The position numbers were made by a program, and so were the translations under genes. Shown piece after piece: positions 8,409 to 17,804 of a stretch of DNA of 50,747 nucleotides. The notes under the pieces are model-generated. The model did no database searches and was not told the origin of the DNA. It worked only from the letters and a program-made list of their open reading frames with translations. The stretch is from BM520 sp964474455 (GTDB lineage Bacteria; Bacteroidota; Bacteroidia; Bacteroidales; BM520): the NCBI GenBank assembly GCA_964474455.1, contig CAYYSU010000018.1, positions 1 through 50,747 on the forward strand, given 5' to 3'. The first letter of the stretch is position 1, and each line of letters opens with the position of its first letter.

Positions 8409-9755
8409 TTATTCCAGGCGTTCCTGTATCGCCTTTGTCTGCTCTTCAAAACCAGGCTTACCTAACAATGCAAACATGTTGCTCTTGTAATCCTCCACGC
8501 CGGGCTGGTCGAATGGGTTTACATCAAGGATGTATCCGCTGAGTGCACAGCCTGCCTCGAAGAAATATATCAGCTGCCCTAAGTAGTATGGCGTGATTTC
8601 AGGGATGCGGATCTGCATGTTAGGAACGTTGCCGTCAACGTGCGCCAGTGTCGTTCCCAGCTCGGCCATCTTATTTACATACTGAAGGTCTTTTCCTGCG
8701 AGGTAATTCAAGCCGTCGAGGTTGGCGTCATCTTCAGGGATGTTTATTGTGTGTTTTGTCTTCTCCACGGAGAGGGTTGTTTCGAAAATCACCCTCAATC
8801 CATCCTGGATATACTGTCCCATAGAGTGCAGATCGGTGGTGAAATTTACGCCATGAGGCAGTATCCCGCGGTTCTGCTTTCCTTCGCTTTCACCGTAAAG
8901 TTGCTTCCACCATTCGGTGATATAATGTAGCGATGGCAGGTAGTTAACCATAAACTCAACGGCCTTACCTTTACGGTAGAGGATGTTTCTCACTACGGCA
9001 TATTTTGCAGCGGGGTTTTTCTCCATATCGGGGGTGCTTTTGCATATCTTCTCCATAGTACGCGCGCCTTCGATGAGGGCGCGTATGTCGAAACCGCCGA
9101 CAGCTATTGGCAGGAGTCCCACGGGAGTGAGTACCGAGTAGCGGCCACCCACATCATCGGGAACAACGAATGTGGGGTATCCTTCGTTTGTGGCAAGTTG
9201 CTTCAATGCACCACGCTCCTTATCGGTGATGGCAACGATACGTTTGCTGGTGGCATCTTTACCATATTTTGCTTCAAGATGATTTTTCAGTATGCGGAAT
9301 GCAATGGCCGGCTCTGTCGTGGTTCCCGATTTAGAGATAACTATTATGGAGTAATCTCTCTGGTCGAGAACCCGGGTAAGATCGTGAAGATAATCCTGGC
9401 TGATATGGTGACCTGCATAGATGATCTCCGGGTTATCATGATCCTTTAACATGTGGCTGAAAGAGTTTTTTGTCGCTTCCAACAGTGCTCTTGAACCAAG
9501 GTAAGAACCTCCAATCCCAATCACCACAACCACCTCAGAGATCTCTCTGAGACGTTGAGCTTCCTCCTCTGTTTTTATTATTTCCTCTTCTGTAATTCCT
9601 GACGGAAGGTCGAGCCATCCGAGGAAGTCCTTTCCTTTGCCTTTTTTATTAAAAAGCATAGGGTGAACCACGTTAAGCTCTTTTTGAAAGGCATTGAGCT
9701 CTTCCTGTTCTACGAATCCCTTCATCCGGCGGATATCAAGTTGTATCTGTTTCAT
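8409..9755 (-). CDS. pgi: glucose-6-phosphate isomerase
   Basis: Interconverts glucose-6-phosphate and fructose-6-phosphate. The 448-residue protein shows GIGGSYLGSRAL, the sugar-phosphate-binding VISKSGTTTEPAIAFR and the PGI signature GGRYSVLTPVGLLP. The catalytic glutamate region QLYGESEGK and the C-terminal histidine/lysine segments (DLHSMGQYIQDG, DQPGVEDYK) are also present. I chose the ATG at 9755 (MKQIQLDI); the further upstream frame encodes non-family sequence and overlaps a hairpin with a T-run. See the leader structure at 9794-9859. Confidence 0.96.
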   Translation of the reverse strand: MKQIQLDIRRMKGFVEQEELNAFQKELNVVHPMLFNKKGKGKDFLGWLDLPSGITEEEIIKTEEEAQRLREISEVVVVIGIGGSYLGSRALLEATKNSFSHMLKDHDNPEIIYAGHHISQDYLHDLTRVLDQRDYSIIVISKSGTTTEPAIAFRILKNHLEAKYGKDATSKRIVAITDKERGALKQLATNEGYPTFVVPDDVGGRYSVLTPVGLLPIAVGGFDIRALIEGARTMEKICKSTPDMEKNPAAKYAVVRNILYRKGKAVEFMVNYLPSLHYITEWWKQLYGESEGKQNRGILPHGVNFTTDLHSMGQYIQDGLRVIFETTLSVEKTKHTINIPEDDANLDGLNYLAGKDLQYVNKMAELGTTLAHVDGNVPNMQIRIPEITPYYLGQLIYFFEAGCALSGYILDVNPFDQPGVEDYKSNMFALLGKPGFEEQTKAIQERLE

Positions 9756-9793
9756 ATTTGTTGGTTTAGATGCGTATCTTTTTTTACAAAAAT

Positions 9794-9827
9794 AAAAAAA
9801 AAGTGCAGCGAAATTTTTCACTGCACT
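9794..9827 (-). terminator. terminator-type hairpin inside the pgi leader
   Basis: On the minus strand, AGTGCAG (9827-9821) pairs with CTGCACT (9808-9802). After one mismatch four inner GAAA/TTTC pairs continue the stem, and a run of nine T (9802-9794) follows. This is a classic intrinsic terminator. It lies about 40 bases before the pgi start codon and no minus-strand gene lies just upstream, so it may act as an attenuator. Confidence 0.75.
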
Positions 9828-9838
9828 CAAAAACACAC

Positions 9839-9859
9839 ATTCCAGCGCGATGTTGGAAT
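9839..9859. other. second hairpin in the pgi leader
   Basis: ATTCCA (9839-9844) pairs with TGGAAT (9854-9859), extended by a G-T and a C-G pair. It lies just upstream, in pgi transcription order, of the terminator-type hairpin. It could be an alternative fold or a protein-binding element; this is inference. Confidence 0.5.
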
Positions 9860-9932
9860 TTAAAATACAGGTTTATCTAACATAAAACATATATGGTTCT
9901 TTTATCGTAATTTTGTCACTGTTTTATAAAAG

Positions 9933-9940
9933 CAAATTTA
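9933..9940 (-). promoter_or_regulatory. probable -7 box for pgi
   Basis: TAAATTTG on the minus strand fits TAnnTTTG. No good -33 TTG is seen at the expected distance. If used, the pgi leader is about 170 bases long and contains both hairpins. Confidence 0.45.
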
Positions 9941-10024
9941 CAACAGAAATAGCTTCTGAGGTGTTAACAGAACTAAACAAAAGTTAATATATGTTAACTA
10001 TATAAGTATTTCATTTCCCAGGTG

Positions 10025-10032
10025 TAAATTTG
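10025..10032 (+). promoter_or_regulatory. -7 box for the rprXY-like operon
   Basis: TAAATTTG at 10025-10032 fits TAnnTTTG and lies 13 bases before the ATG at 10046. It also argues against the alternative GTG start at 10037, which would fall at the expected transcription start. Confidence 0.55.
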
Positions 10033-10045
10033 TGACGTGCGATCA

Positions 10046-11443
10046 ATGAAAAAATATACATTAGTAATAGTAATAATTGCCAGTTTGGCGCTGATAGGCC
10101 TTGTGGGCATTCAGCTTTTTTGGATGCATAACGCCCTTGCTGTCAGTGAGGCTAACTTCAATAGAAAGGTGTCGGAAACGCTGGAAGATGTGGTCAAAAT
10201 CATTGAGAAGATAGAGATATCTGAACAGTTTGAGGCCATGCAGCCGGGTGGAGGGTTTCTAAACCTCTCTGACTCCTCGGCAAAACCCGCAGACCCTTGG
10301 AAACGCCAGATAAATGCCCGATATACAGATATCTACTTTTCAAAATCATTGATAATAAATCAGTTCTTTGAAGAGCTGTTAAATGCCGGGCAATATAAGA
10401 GCACTATAGAACGGCTTGACGTGTCGCTTCTCGACTCTCTGCTACATGTTGCTCTACGTTCCATAAATACTCCTGTAACTTTTCATTACGCCATTTACAA
10501 ACCCCTGAATGATACCATTCTCCATACCGGCCCAAATGGTTTCGAACGTGATATGTTGGGAAACTGTATCGTGCAGATGCTGTACCCCAGCGACAGAAAC
10601 CCTAACCCTGATTACCTCGTGGTGAGCTTTCCTCGCGAACGGGTTTTTCTGATACAAAGAATTTCAGGTATGATAATTATTTCAATACTGCTGGTGGGAT
10701 TTGTCTTGCTCTCTTTCTTCATAGCGGTGAATACTATTATTAAACAACAGAAACTGGCAGTGCTGAAGAATGATTTTATTAATAATATGACCCACGAATT
10801 TAAAACACCCATCTCAACGGTTGCTCTTGCCTGTGAAGCGTTAAGCGATAAAGATATTCGTAATATCCCAAACCTTTCCGATAATTATATTAATATTATT
10901 GATGATGAAAATAAACGCCTGGGGGTGATGGCAGAGAAGATACTGCAAACGGCGGTTCTGGATCAGGGAAAACTTAAACTAAGACCTGAACCGGTGAATA
11001 TCCATGATGCTATTTTAGATGTGGTGAAGAATTTTAGTATGCAGGTGGAGATAAATGATGGTGAAATACGTACTAACTTTATGGCTGGAGACCCAGTTAT
11101 TATGGCTGACAAAGTGCACTTGTCGAATATTATCGGAAACCTACTGGATAACGCTAATAAGTATTCACCAAAACAACCTTTTATTACTGTTACAACAAAA
11201 CAATCAAATAAAGGTGTGATATTTTGCGTTGAAGATAATGGGATTGGCATCAGTAAAGCCAATCAAAAGAAGATTTTTGACAAGCTGTTTCGTGTTCCTA
11301 CAGGAAATATTCATAATTTTAAGGGTTTCGGCCTGGGGCTTTCTTATGTGAAAGCCATCGTAGAGGAACATAATGGTAGCATAGAGGTGGAGAGTGAGTT
11401 GGATAAGGGTACCAGATTCAGCGTTTTTCTACCCAAAGAATAA
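10046..11443 (+). CDS. rprX: sensor histidine kinase, RprX-like
   Basis: A 465-residue membrane sensor. Transmembrane segments at about residues 6-25 and 205-227 flank a periplasmic sensing domain of roughly 180 residues with no recognised fold. The phosphoacceptor H250 lies in NNMTHEFKTPIS. The ATPase domain shows the N box LLDNANKYSP, G1 VEDNGIGIS and G2 GFGLGLSYVKAI. The paired regulator closely resembles Bacteroides RprY, so this is most likely the RprX-type kinase. The start at 10046 (MKKYTL) is preferred over the GTG at 10037. Confidence 0.88.
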   Translation: MKKYTLVIVIIASLALIGLVGIQLFWMHNALAVSEANFNRKVSETLEDVVKIIEKIEISEQFEAMQPGGGFLNLSDSSAKPADPWKRQINARYTDIYFSKSLIINQFFEELLNAGQYKSTIERLDVSLLDSLLHVALRSINTPVTFHYAIYKPLNDTILHTGPNGFERDMLGNCIVQMLYPSDRNPNPDYLVVSFPRERVFLIQRISGMIIISILLVGFVLLSFFIAVNTIIKQQKLAVLKNDFINNMTHEFKTPISTVALACEALSDKDIRNIPNLSDNYINIIDDENKRLGVMAEKILQTAVLDQGKLKLRPEPVNIHDAILDVVKNFSMQVEINDGEIRTNFMAGDPVIMADKVHLSNIIGNLLDNANKYSPKQPFITVTTKQSNKGVIFCVEDNGIGISKANQKKIFDKLFRVPTGNIHNFKGFGLGLSYVKAIVEEHNGSIEVESELDKGTRFSVFLPKE

Positions 11444-11461
11444 TCATAAAGATCCAATATT

Positions 11462-12154
11462 ATGGAAAATGAAAATATACGAGTACTTTTAGCAGAAGAT
11501 GATCCTAATCTTGGACAGATTTTGCAATCTTATTTGATGGCAAAAGGATTTCCCACAAAATTGTGTGTTAATGGTGAAGAGTCACTGAAGACCTTTAATG
11601 AAGATGATTTTGATTTTTGTATTTTTGATGTGATGATGCCTGTAATGGATGGCTTCACTGTGGCTAAAGAGATCCGTAAAACAAATAATACCATTCCAAT
11701 ACTATTTCTTACTGCTAAGTCGATGCAGGAAGATAAACTCAGGGGATTTGAAGTCGGCGGCGATGATTACCTGACAAAGCCTTTCAGCATGGAGGAGTTG
11801 CTGGCACGCATCAGTGCTATACTTCGACGGGTTGATAAGAAAGACGCTAACAAGACTGTTTTTAATATCGGAAGCTTCATTTTTGACTATAGCGTTCATA
11901 TGCTAAAGCGTGGCGACAAATCTCAGAAACTTACCAGCCGTGAAGCTGATCTCTTAAAGCTTTTGTGTGATAATAAAAATGAAGTCCTGGATAGGAGTGT
12001 GGCGTTGAAAAAAATCTGGCTCGACGACAGCTATTTTAACGCTCGCAGCATGGATGTTTACATTGCCAAGCTCCGCAAATATCTTAAGGAGGATGAGTCG
12101 GTACAGCTTATGAATGTCCATGGTATCGGCTTTAAGCTGGTGGCAAGCAAATAG
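11462..12154 (+). CDS. rprY: OmpR-family response regulator, RprY-like
   Basis: A 230-residue transcription regulator, 18 bases after the kinase gene. The receiver domain (1-120) has the acidic pocket AEDD, the phosphoacceptor D56 in FDVMMPVMDGF, and K106 in LTKPFSMEELLARI. The C-terminal winged helix-turn-helix (about 132-229) contains LTSREADLLKLL, SYFNARSMDVYIAKLRK and VHGIGFKLV, strikingly like Bacteroides RprY. The regulon cannot be deduced; the adjacent symporter gene is a possible target by position only. Confidence 0.9.
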   Translation: MENENIRVLLAEDDPNLGQILQSYLMAKGFPTKLCVNGEESLKTFNEDDFDFCIFDVMMPVMDGFTVAKEIRKTNNTIPILFLTAKSMQEDKLRGFEVGGDDYLTKPFSMEELLARISAILRRVDKKDANKTVFNIGSFIFDYSVHMLKRGDKSQKLTSREADLLKLLCDNKNEVLDRSVALKKIWLDDSYFNARSMDVYIAKLRKYLKEDESVQLMNVHGIGFKLVASK

Positions 12155-12217
12155 AAAATCGTGTAAAAAGAACGGAATATTTTGTACTTTGCGCTTGAAA
12201 CCCGCAATTACAAGACT

Positions 12218-13429
12218 ATGAAGAAACCTGCTTTACATTGGCAAATCCTTATTTCTTTAACCCTGGCAGTTCTGTTCGGAGCATTTCTTGCTGATTATGT
12301 AAAATATGTTTCCTGGATGGGAGACCTTTTTCTCAGGTCTCTTAAGATGGTTATTATTCCATTGATTCTAAGTAGTATTATCTCGGGAGTTACCAATATT
12401 GGTTCTGCGGGTAATCTGGGACGTCTAGGATTGAAGACGTTGACATATTATGTTGTTACAAGTACTTTTGCCATTGTTACGGGACTGCTGCTGGTAAATA
12501 TTTTTAAGCCGGGCGTTGGAGCCGATTTGGGGCTGACAGTAAATGTCGAAGAACTGGGTATAGCACAGGATTCGTTCGGGCAGACGTTGTTGAAAATGGT
12601 TCCTGAAAATATTTTTTCTGCATTTGTAAATAATGAGATGCTATCGGTAATTTTTTTCGCACTGATATTTGGTTTTTTTATTACCAGGGTGGAAAAAAAA
12701 TACTCAAACTTCCTTATTACCGGCTTCAATTCTGTTTTTGAGGTTATGATGAAGATCACCATGTTCATTATCAAGTTTGCTCCTTTGGGGGTTTTTGGTA
12801 TTGTTTCTAAGGTGGTAAGTGAGCAGTCGGATCTTCTTCAGCTGGGAGAGCGGATGGGTCTTTATGTCCTGGTGGTTCTTATGGCACTATCAATACATGC
12901 TTTTGTTACTTTGCCATTGATAGTGCGTTTTGTGGGTAAGGCAAAGCCATATAAACACTTCTCGAATATGACTACCGCACTTCTCACAGCCTTCTCAACG
13001 GCCTCGAGTAGCGCCACGCTGCCATTAACCATGGAGGCTGTGGAGCATAAGTCGGGAGTCAGTAACAAAATAACAAGCTTTACACTGCCGTTGGGTGCCA
13101 CTGTGAATATGGATGGGACAGCTCTTTACGAATGTGTTGCAGCGATATTTATTGCTCAGGCCTATGGAGTAAATCTTGGCTTTGGAGAGCAGATAATAGT
13201 TGTTGTAACAGCTCTGCTGGCGTCAATTGGTGCCGCAGGAATCCCCATGGCCGGCCTGGTTATGCTTAGCGTCATCCTGTCTGCCGTGGGGCTGCCACTG
13301 GAAGGAATAGGATTGATCCTGGCTGTTGATCTGCCTCTTGATATGATACGTACTGCAACAAATGTGTGGTCAGACAGCTGCGGTGCTGTTGTAGTGGCAA
13401 AATCTGAAAAAGAAATACTGAAGGTTTAA
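12218..13429 (+). CDS. dicarboxylate/amino acid:cation symporter (SLC1/DAACS family)
   Basis: A 403-residue inner-membrane transporter with about eight transmembrane helices and two re-entrant hairpins. Family motifs are clear: TAFSTASSSATLPLTME (hairpin 1), ATVNMDGTALYE (TM7 cation and substrate site) and GAAGIPMAGLVML (hairpin 2). A DMIRTATNVW segment follows in TM8, whose arginine position often goes with acidic substrates such as glutamate, aspartate or C4-dicarboxylates. I chose the ATG at 12218 (MKKPALHWQ). It lies 63 bases after rprY. Its TAA overlaps the stop of the converging kinase gene by four bases. Confidence 0.92.
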   Translation: MKKPALHWQILISLTLAVLFGAFLADYVKYVSWMGDLFLRSLKMVIIPLILSSIISGVTNIGSAGNLGRLGLKTLTYYVVTSTFAIVTGLLLVNIFKPGVGADLGLTVNVEELGIAQDSFGQTLLKMVPENIFSAFVNNEMLSVIFFALIFGFFITRVEKKYSNFLITGFNSVFEVMMKITMFIIKFAPLGVFGIVSKVVSEQSDLLQLGERMGLYVLVVLMALSIHAFVTLPLIVRFVGKAKPYKHFSNMTTALLTAFSTASSSATLPLTMEAVEHKSGVSNKITSFTLPLGATVNMDGTALYECVAAIFIAQAYGVNLGFGEQIIVVVTALLASIGAAGIPMAGLVMLSVILSAVGLPLEGIGLILAVDLPLDMIRTATNVWSDSCGAVVVAKSEKEILKV

Positions 13430-16380
13430 GCCTGAGTTGACGGTTTATCTTTTATTACATCATAAGGTAAAATAAGAGTAATTTTAGTGCCTGCCGGCGA
13501 ACCGTCCTCATGGTACAGGTCTTTGTAGTGAATAGAAAAATCTTTTTCGTACTGTTGACTTAAAAGAAATAACCTGTGGCGCGATACTGATATTCCAACA
13601 GATTTGTGAGATCTGTTTTGTTTTAACCTGAGCTCTTTACCAGCCTTCATGCCAATGCCATTGTCAGTAATAGTTACCACAAGATTATCATTAGCATGAT
13701 TAAGAGTAACAATTATTTCTCCCTGTTTTTCCTGCTTCGACATGAGTCCATGCCATAGTGCGTTTTCCAGTAAGGGTTGTATCAGAAAGGGAGGGAGCTG
13801 AAGCTTGGCAGTATTAATATCCAAATTATTGATTACTTCATATCTGAACTTGTTTTTGAAACGCATCTTCTCCAGGTTCATATAGAGATTATTAAGCTCT
13901 AATTCTTTATTGAGAGTTATTTTACTCTGTTGTGAAGTATCCAATGATATACGGATAAGACGGGCAAAGTTTGACAGATATAGATTAGACATCTTGGAGT
14001 CATTATTCAGAATATACAACTGAATAGAATTTAGGGAATTGAAGATAAAATGGGGGTTTATCTGGTTTATAAGTGCTTTTTGTCGTGCATCAAGCAACTC
14101 CATACGGAAATCATTTTCACGTCGGACTCTATTTAGATTTTGGTGTTGCCATAAGAACAACAGCCCTATCGGAACAACAATAGTCAAAAATATAAACCAC
14201 CACGTATAATAATAGGGTTTACGAATTGTAATATTAATATCCTCAGCAAAGTAGATGGCTTCATTTAAAGAAGAGAGATATTGTAACTGAAAAGTATAAT
14301 GTCCGGGAGGAATATTGTGGAATGCAACATCTCTGTTCGTTGTCGTAGTCCAGGTATCATTTAACCCTTTGAGCCTGTATTTAAAGATGTGTTTCTGTGG
14401 ATCAAAAAATGTTAATGCTGTGTAATATAATTTAATGTTATTATCTCTATAGGGAAGCCGATAGTTTTTTTGTACAGAAGTATCTCTCAGGTTAATGCTT
14501 ATCCTGGAGATTATTACCGGAATATTTTTTTCATACTTGGGTATGTTTTTATAATCGAAAGTGTATAATCCATTGGAGGTTCCCAGAAGTATTTCGTTGT
14601 TATACTCTATAATTTCATTAATATTTCCTAAGATCTGATCATGAGCAAGAGGGTAATCCTGAGTGACCCATATATTGTCTTTTTTGAATATCCTGATAAG
14701 ATGTATTCCGGCGTTGACCCATATATCATTACCAATGGATATTAATTGATAAACAAAGTCGTGTGAATGGTTTTTAGTAATTTTGAATCTCTCTATTTCT
14801 CCATCCTTTAGTCTTAATAATCCATTTCCGTTTGTTGCTATCCAAAGAGTGTTGTCTTTTAGTAGAATGTCATTGATTTTTAAGTCTGTTTTTTCTGAAG
14901 GATATTCCGTATATCTGTTTGTCTCTCTTTGAAATGAAAACAAACCCTTAATAGATCCCAGCCAGAAAATGTTTTTTGTTTTGTCATATTCAATACATTC
15001 CGTGCGTATTCTTTTTTTGCTATTATCAATATACAATCTTTTATAATAATGCGGACCAATCTCAACTAACCCTTCAACAGCAGCGCCATACAAAATATCC
15101 TCTCCTTCAATATAGTAATACTCTAAAATATGGGTGTTATGATCAAAACTTTTAAAGTTTTCTCCATTTTTATCAAATGAATATATACTTCTGTTACTGG
15201 TGGCATAAGAATATCCATTATGAGGGTTATGTGCGAATCTTATGAGATTATCATTTACTTCTTCTTGTGGATCAATATGTTGTACACCATCCTTGGATAA
15301 AATTGAAAAGTTCTTTCTCCAATACCCTATGAATATGGATGAATCCGGACCATAATCTAATGACTTTACTGCCATGTCAGGAATATCAGCATTTACTTTT
15401 GAGAGTCTCAATTCCGGTGGGTTAAGGTAGAATACTCCTGATGTTAATGTTGAGAACCAAATACCACCTTCCGCATCCTCTAAAATGGAACTTACTGAAT
15501 GGTTTTCAAGCGATTTTATGGAATCAATAGTATTTAAAGATGGTAATTCAAGAAGTTGTGCTCCCCCGTTTCGCATACCAACCCATACCTGACCGTTTTT
15601 TGGTTTGCAAACATATAATATTGTTTTTTCCATCTCCCTGGATGACAACAGCTTTGTTGAATCTGCCACATAAAGAAATGTATTTCCATGCAGGATATAC
15701 TTATTGTCCCAATGCCTGGCAGATGGCGGATAGAGGTAGCAATCTGTAGAAATAATCTGGAAATAATCTGAAAAACCCTTTGGATATAGATGGATATCTT
15801 TTAAAAAAGAGACGTTGTTAATAGGAACGACAGGTCTCCATGGGAAATCCACAAAAAATAACCCGGCGCTCGAATTTATAGCACTTGAATCGATTGTTGT
15901 CAGTTCTCCTTCCGGCGAAATAACCTTTAAACCTGCTGATTTTCCAAGAAAAGATACCTGCCCATCGCCATCAACATATATGGTGTTTTTTTCAAATATG
16001 GTTTGATTTGTTGGCAGCTGTTTTAATACATCGTTATGGATATAAGGTTTAATGGTATTACTGTCATATACCGACAAGAGCCCCGAAAAACCTGTAAACC
16101 ATATTTTGCCATTGATATCTTCAAAGATTTCAAATATGGTGTTATCTGTAAGCCCATCCTCAATGGTATAAATAATAAACTCATTACCATTAATTTTTGC
16201 GACACCGTTATCAGTTCCCATCCAAATAAAACCCTTTGAATCCTGGAATACATGGTACACCTCATTGCTCGGCAGTCCGTTAGCAACTGTATAATGCCGT
16301 AGAGGGTAATCTGTAGCTTGGGCAGTTGTTGTAACGATCAAAAGTATGACCAGTATTGCAATCCAAAGTTGGTGTCTCAC
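13426..16380 (-). CDS. giant hybrid sensor: two-component propeller repeats plus LytS-type histidine kinase
   Basis: A 984-residue protein with a signal peptide (about 1-22). A long periplasmic region of regulator-propeller repeats follows (HVFQDSKGFIWMGTDNGVAKI near residue 43, later SILEDAEGGIWFSTLTSGV). Next come a Y_Y_Y-like domain (about 640-715), one transmembrane helix (about 722-744) and a His_kinase domain with H777 in NQINPHFIFNSLNSIQ. The ATPase boxes are LLENALWHG and TDNGIGM. There is no fused receiver and no LytTR regulator nearby. The start is GTG, overlapping by one base the TAG of the upstream secreted-protein gene, which implies translational coupling. The ligand is unknown; the family often senses glycans or other periplasmic signals. 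Confidence 0.88.
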   Translation of the reverse strand: MRHQLWIAILVILLIVTTTAQATDYPLRHYTVANGLPSNEVYHVFQDSKGFIWMGTDNGVAKINGNEFIIYTIEDGLTDNTIFEIFEDINGKIWFTGFSGLLSVYDSNTIKPYIHNDVLKQLPTNQTIFEKNTIYVDGDGQVSFLGKSAGLKVISPEGELTTIDSSAINSSAGLFFVDFPWRPVVPINNVSFLKDIHLYPKGFSDYFQIISTDCYLYPPSARHWDNKYILHGNTFLYVADSTKLLSSREMEKTILYVCKPKNGQVWVGMRNGGAQLLELPSLNTIDSIKSLENHSVSSILEDAEGGIWFSTLTSGVFYLNPPELRLSKVNADIPDMAVKSLDYGPDSSIFIGYWRKNFSILSKDGVQHIDPQEEVNDNLIRFAHNPHNGYSYATSNRSIYSFDKNGENFKSFDHNTHILEYYYIEGEDILYGAAVEGLVEIGPHYYKRLYIDNSKKRIRTECIEYDKTKNIFWLGSIKGLFSFQRETNRYTEYPSEKTDLKINDILLKDNTLWIATNGNGLLRLKDGEIERFKITKNHSHDFVYQLISIGNDIWVNAGIHLIRIFKKDNIWVTQDYPLAHDQILGNINEIIEYNNEILLGTSNGLYTFDYKNIPKYEKNIPVIISRISINLRDTSVQKNYRLPYRDNNIKLYYTALTFFDPQKHIFKYRLKGLNDTWTTTTNRDVAFHNIPPGHYTFQLQYLSSLNEAIYFAEDINITIRKPYYYTWWFIFLTIVVPIGLLFLWQHQNLNRVRRENDFRMELLDARQKALINQINPHFIFNSLNSIQLYILNNDSKMSNLYLSNFARLIRISLDTSQQSKITLNKELELNNLYMNLEKMRFKNKFRYEVINNLDINTAKLQLPPFLIQPLLENALWHGLMSKQEKQGEIIVTLNHANDNLVVTITDNGIGMKAGKELRLKQNRSHKSVGISVSRHRLFLLSQQYEKDFSIHYKDLYHEDGSPAGTKITLILPYDVIKDKPSTQA

Positions 16381-17804
16381 TATTTTATCTTGATTAGTCT
16401 TTTGTGTCCTGCCGGTGTGTTATTAATAAAAAATGAAATATTGTATATACCCGGTTCAGCTTTTGTCAAAGATATTAATTCTTTTGATTCTACCATTAGC
16501 TCTCCTGAGCTAATAACTCTGCCATTGATGTTGGAAATGATATACGAAACAGTTTCATTACCACCATTCTGTAATGTAAAATTATACGAAAAGGGATTTG
16601 GAGCAACAGCAACCTTACCTGATGTATAGTGTTCTATTTTTGTATTTACAGTATCTGATACTATAACAGGTATTGTTATCATGTCTGTTTTTACAGGATT
16701 ACAGCTGTTGTTTGTTGTTGTGAGAGTGACATTATACGTTGCAGCTTCACTATATATATGCATAGGGTTCATATCGTTGGAGTAGTTCGATGCGCCACTT
16801 TCGGGATCACCGAAATCCCACTCCCAACTATCACCATTGGAGCTGAGGTTATTAAACATTACTTCTGAGGTTTCTGTTTCCGGATCCAGTGCCGGAAAGA
16901 AAGGTGTAGTGAAGAACATAGCTGAAGGCTCAAGACATTGTATGGTATCCATATATATTGCTTCCGTGAATACTTCAAAACCACCCCAAACACGATATCC
17001 CATAGCCTCCATAACAACCATATCTTGCTCAGCATCATACCATTGATATGTTATCTGATTATTGATAGGATTCTCTATCATGGTACCATTAACGATAATA
17101 GTATCAGAGATAGCAATCTCTTTTTTCATTTTCAAAACGTTATTATATGATTTCCATGGCAGCTGCAGTGAGCCATAACCTTCTACTACTGCTTCTGTTT
17201 CGCGATCCCAGGTATATTTAAAATCCTGGCCCATGTCAGTCATATCGATAACATAACGGCCATGTGACCGGAAGAACTGCCCATACTCTATGGGGAATTG
17301 GATAAGTGTATCATGGTCTTCCAGCTCAAAAACTACGGGGATATAACCACTTTCAGTGCCTATCATACCACCAATCATACTCTCTATTAACGCTTGGTCT
17401 GTTTTGTTGTATATTGATGTTAATGAGGCTATAGAGACACCGCCCAACTCCAGTGTGTCTGCTGAGGTTTGTGACATATATGCAAGTTCATTCCATGTTG
17501 CGATGCAATTCATGATACCACCACCACCTGCCACACACATAAATATAAAACTCTCCTTGAAGCCGTTGACATCAGCATCACGATATGTTTTGTGGTTTTG
17601 TGACGTTGCCTCCAGGGAGGTAAAATCCCATGAAAAATCCTCTCCTGTTTGGGAAAAATCCTCTCCCGCTATTTGAATTGCTCCTGCTGTGGAGTAAAAA
17701 TTCGTGGCTCCCGGTTCAGCAAAGTCATTTGAGTGATACTGAATCTGAGCACTTAAAAAGAAAGGAATAAGTAGAAAAATGCTTATGAGGGTTGTGTTTT
17801 TCAT
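16380..17804 (-). CDS. T9SS-sorted secreted protein with PKD domain
   Basis: A 474-residue protein with a signal peptide ending near FFLSAQ (about residue 19). A large N-terminal region of unknown fold is followed by a PKD domain (about 315-375, WEWDFGDPES and MHIYSEAATYNVTLT). The T9SS type A C-terminal sorting domain begins at VAVAPNPFSYNF and ends in KRLIKIK. It should be exported and anchored on, or released from, the cell surface. Its ATG overlaps the aminotransferase stop (ATGA). Its own stop overlaps the kinase start, placing it in the middle of a three-gene coupled operon. Confidence 0.85.
   Translation of the reverse strand: MKNTTLISIFLLIPFFLSAQIQYHSNDFAEPGATNFYSTAGAIQIAGEDFSQTGEDFSWDFTSLEATSQNHKTYRDADVNGFKESFIFMCVAGGGGIMNCIATWNELAYMSQTSADTLELGGVSIASLTSIYNKTDQALIESMIGGMIGTESGYIPVVFELEDHDTLIQFPIEYGQFFRSHGRYVIDMTDMGQDFKYTWDRETEAVVEGYGSLQLPWKSYNNVLKMKKEIAISDTIIVNGTMIENPINNQITYQWYDAEQDMVVMEAMGYRVWGGFEVFTEAIYMDTIQCLEPSAMFFTTPFFPALDPETETSEVMFNNLSSNGDSWEWDFGDPESGASNYSNDMNPMHIYSEAATYNVTLTTTNNSCNPVKTDMITIPVIVSDTVNTKIEHYTSGKVAVAPNPFSYNFTLQNGGNETVSYIISNINGRVISSGELMVESKELISLTKAEPGIYNISFFINNTPAGHKRLIKIK

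Noticed and set aside
13426..13429. Four-base overlap of convergent stop codons (symporter and kinase) as a regulatory device
   Set aside because: Stop-codon overlap through the palindrome TTAA is common in compact genomes and needs no special explanation; the same holds for the abutting stops at 20567-20572.
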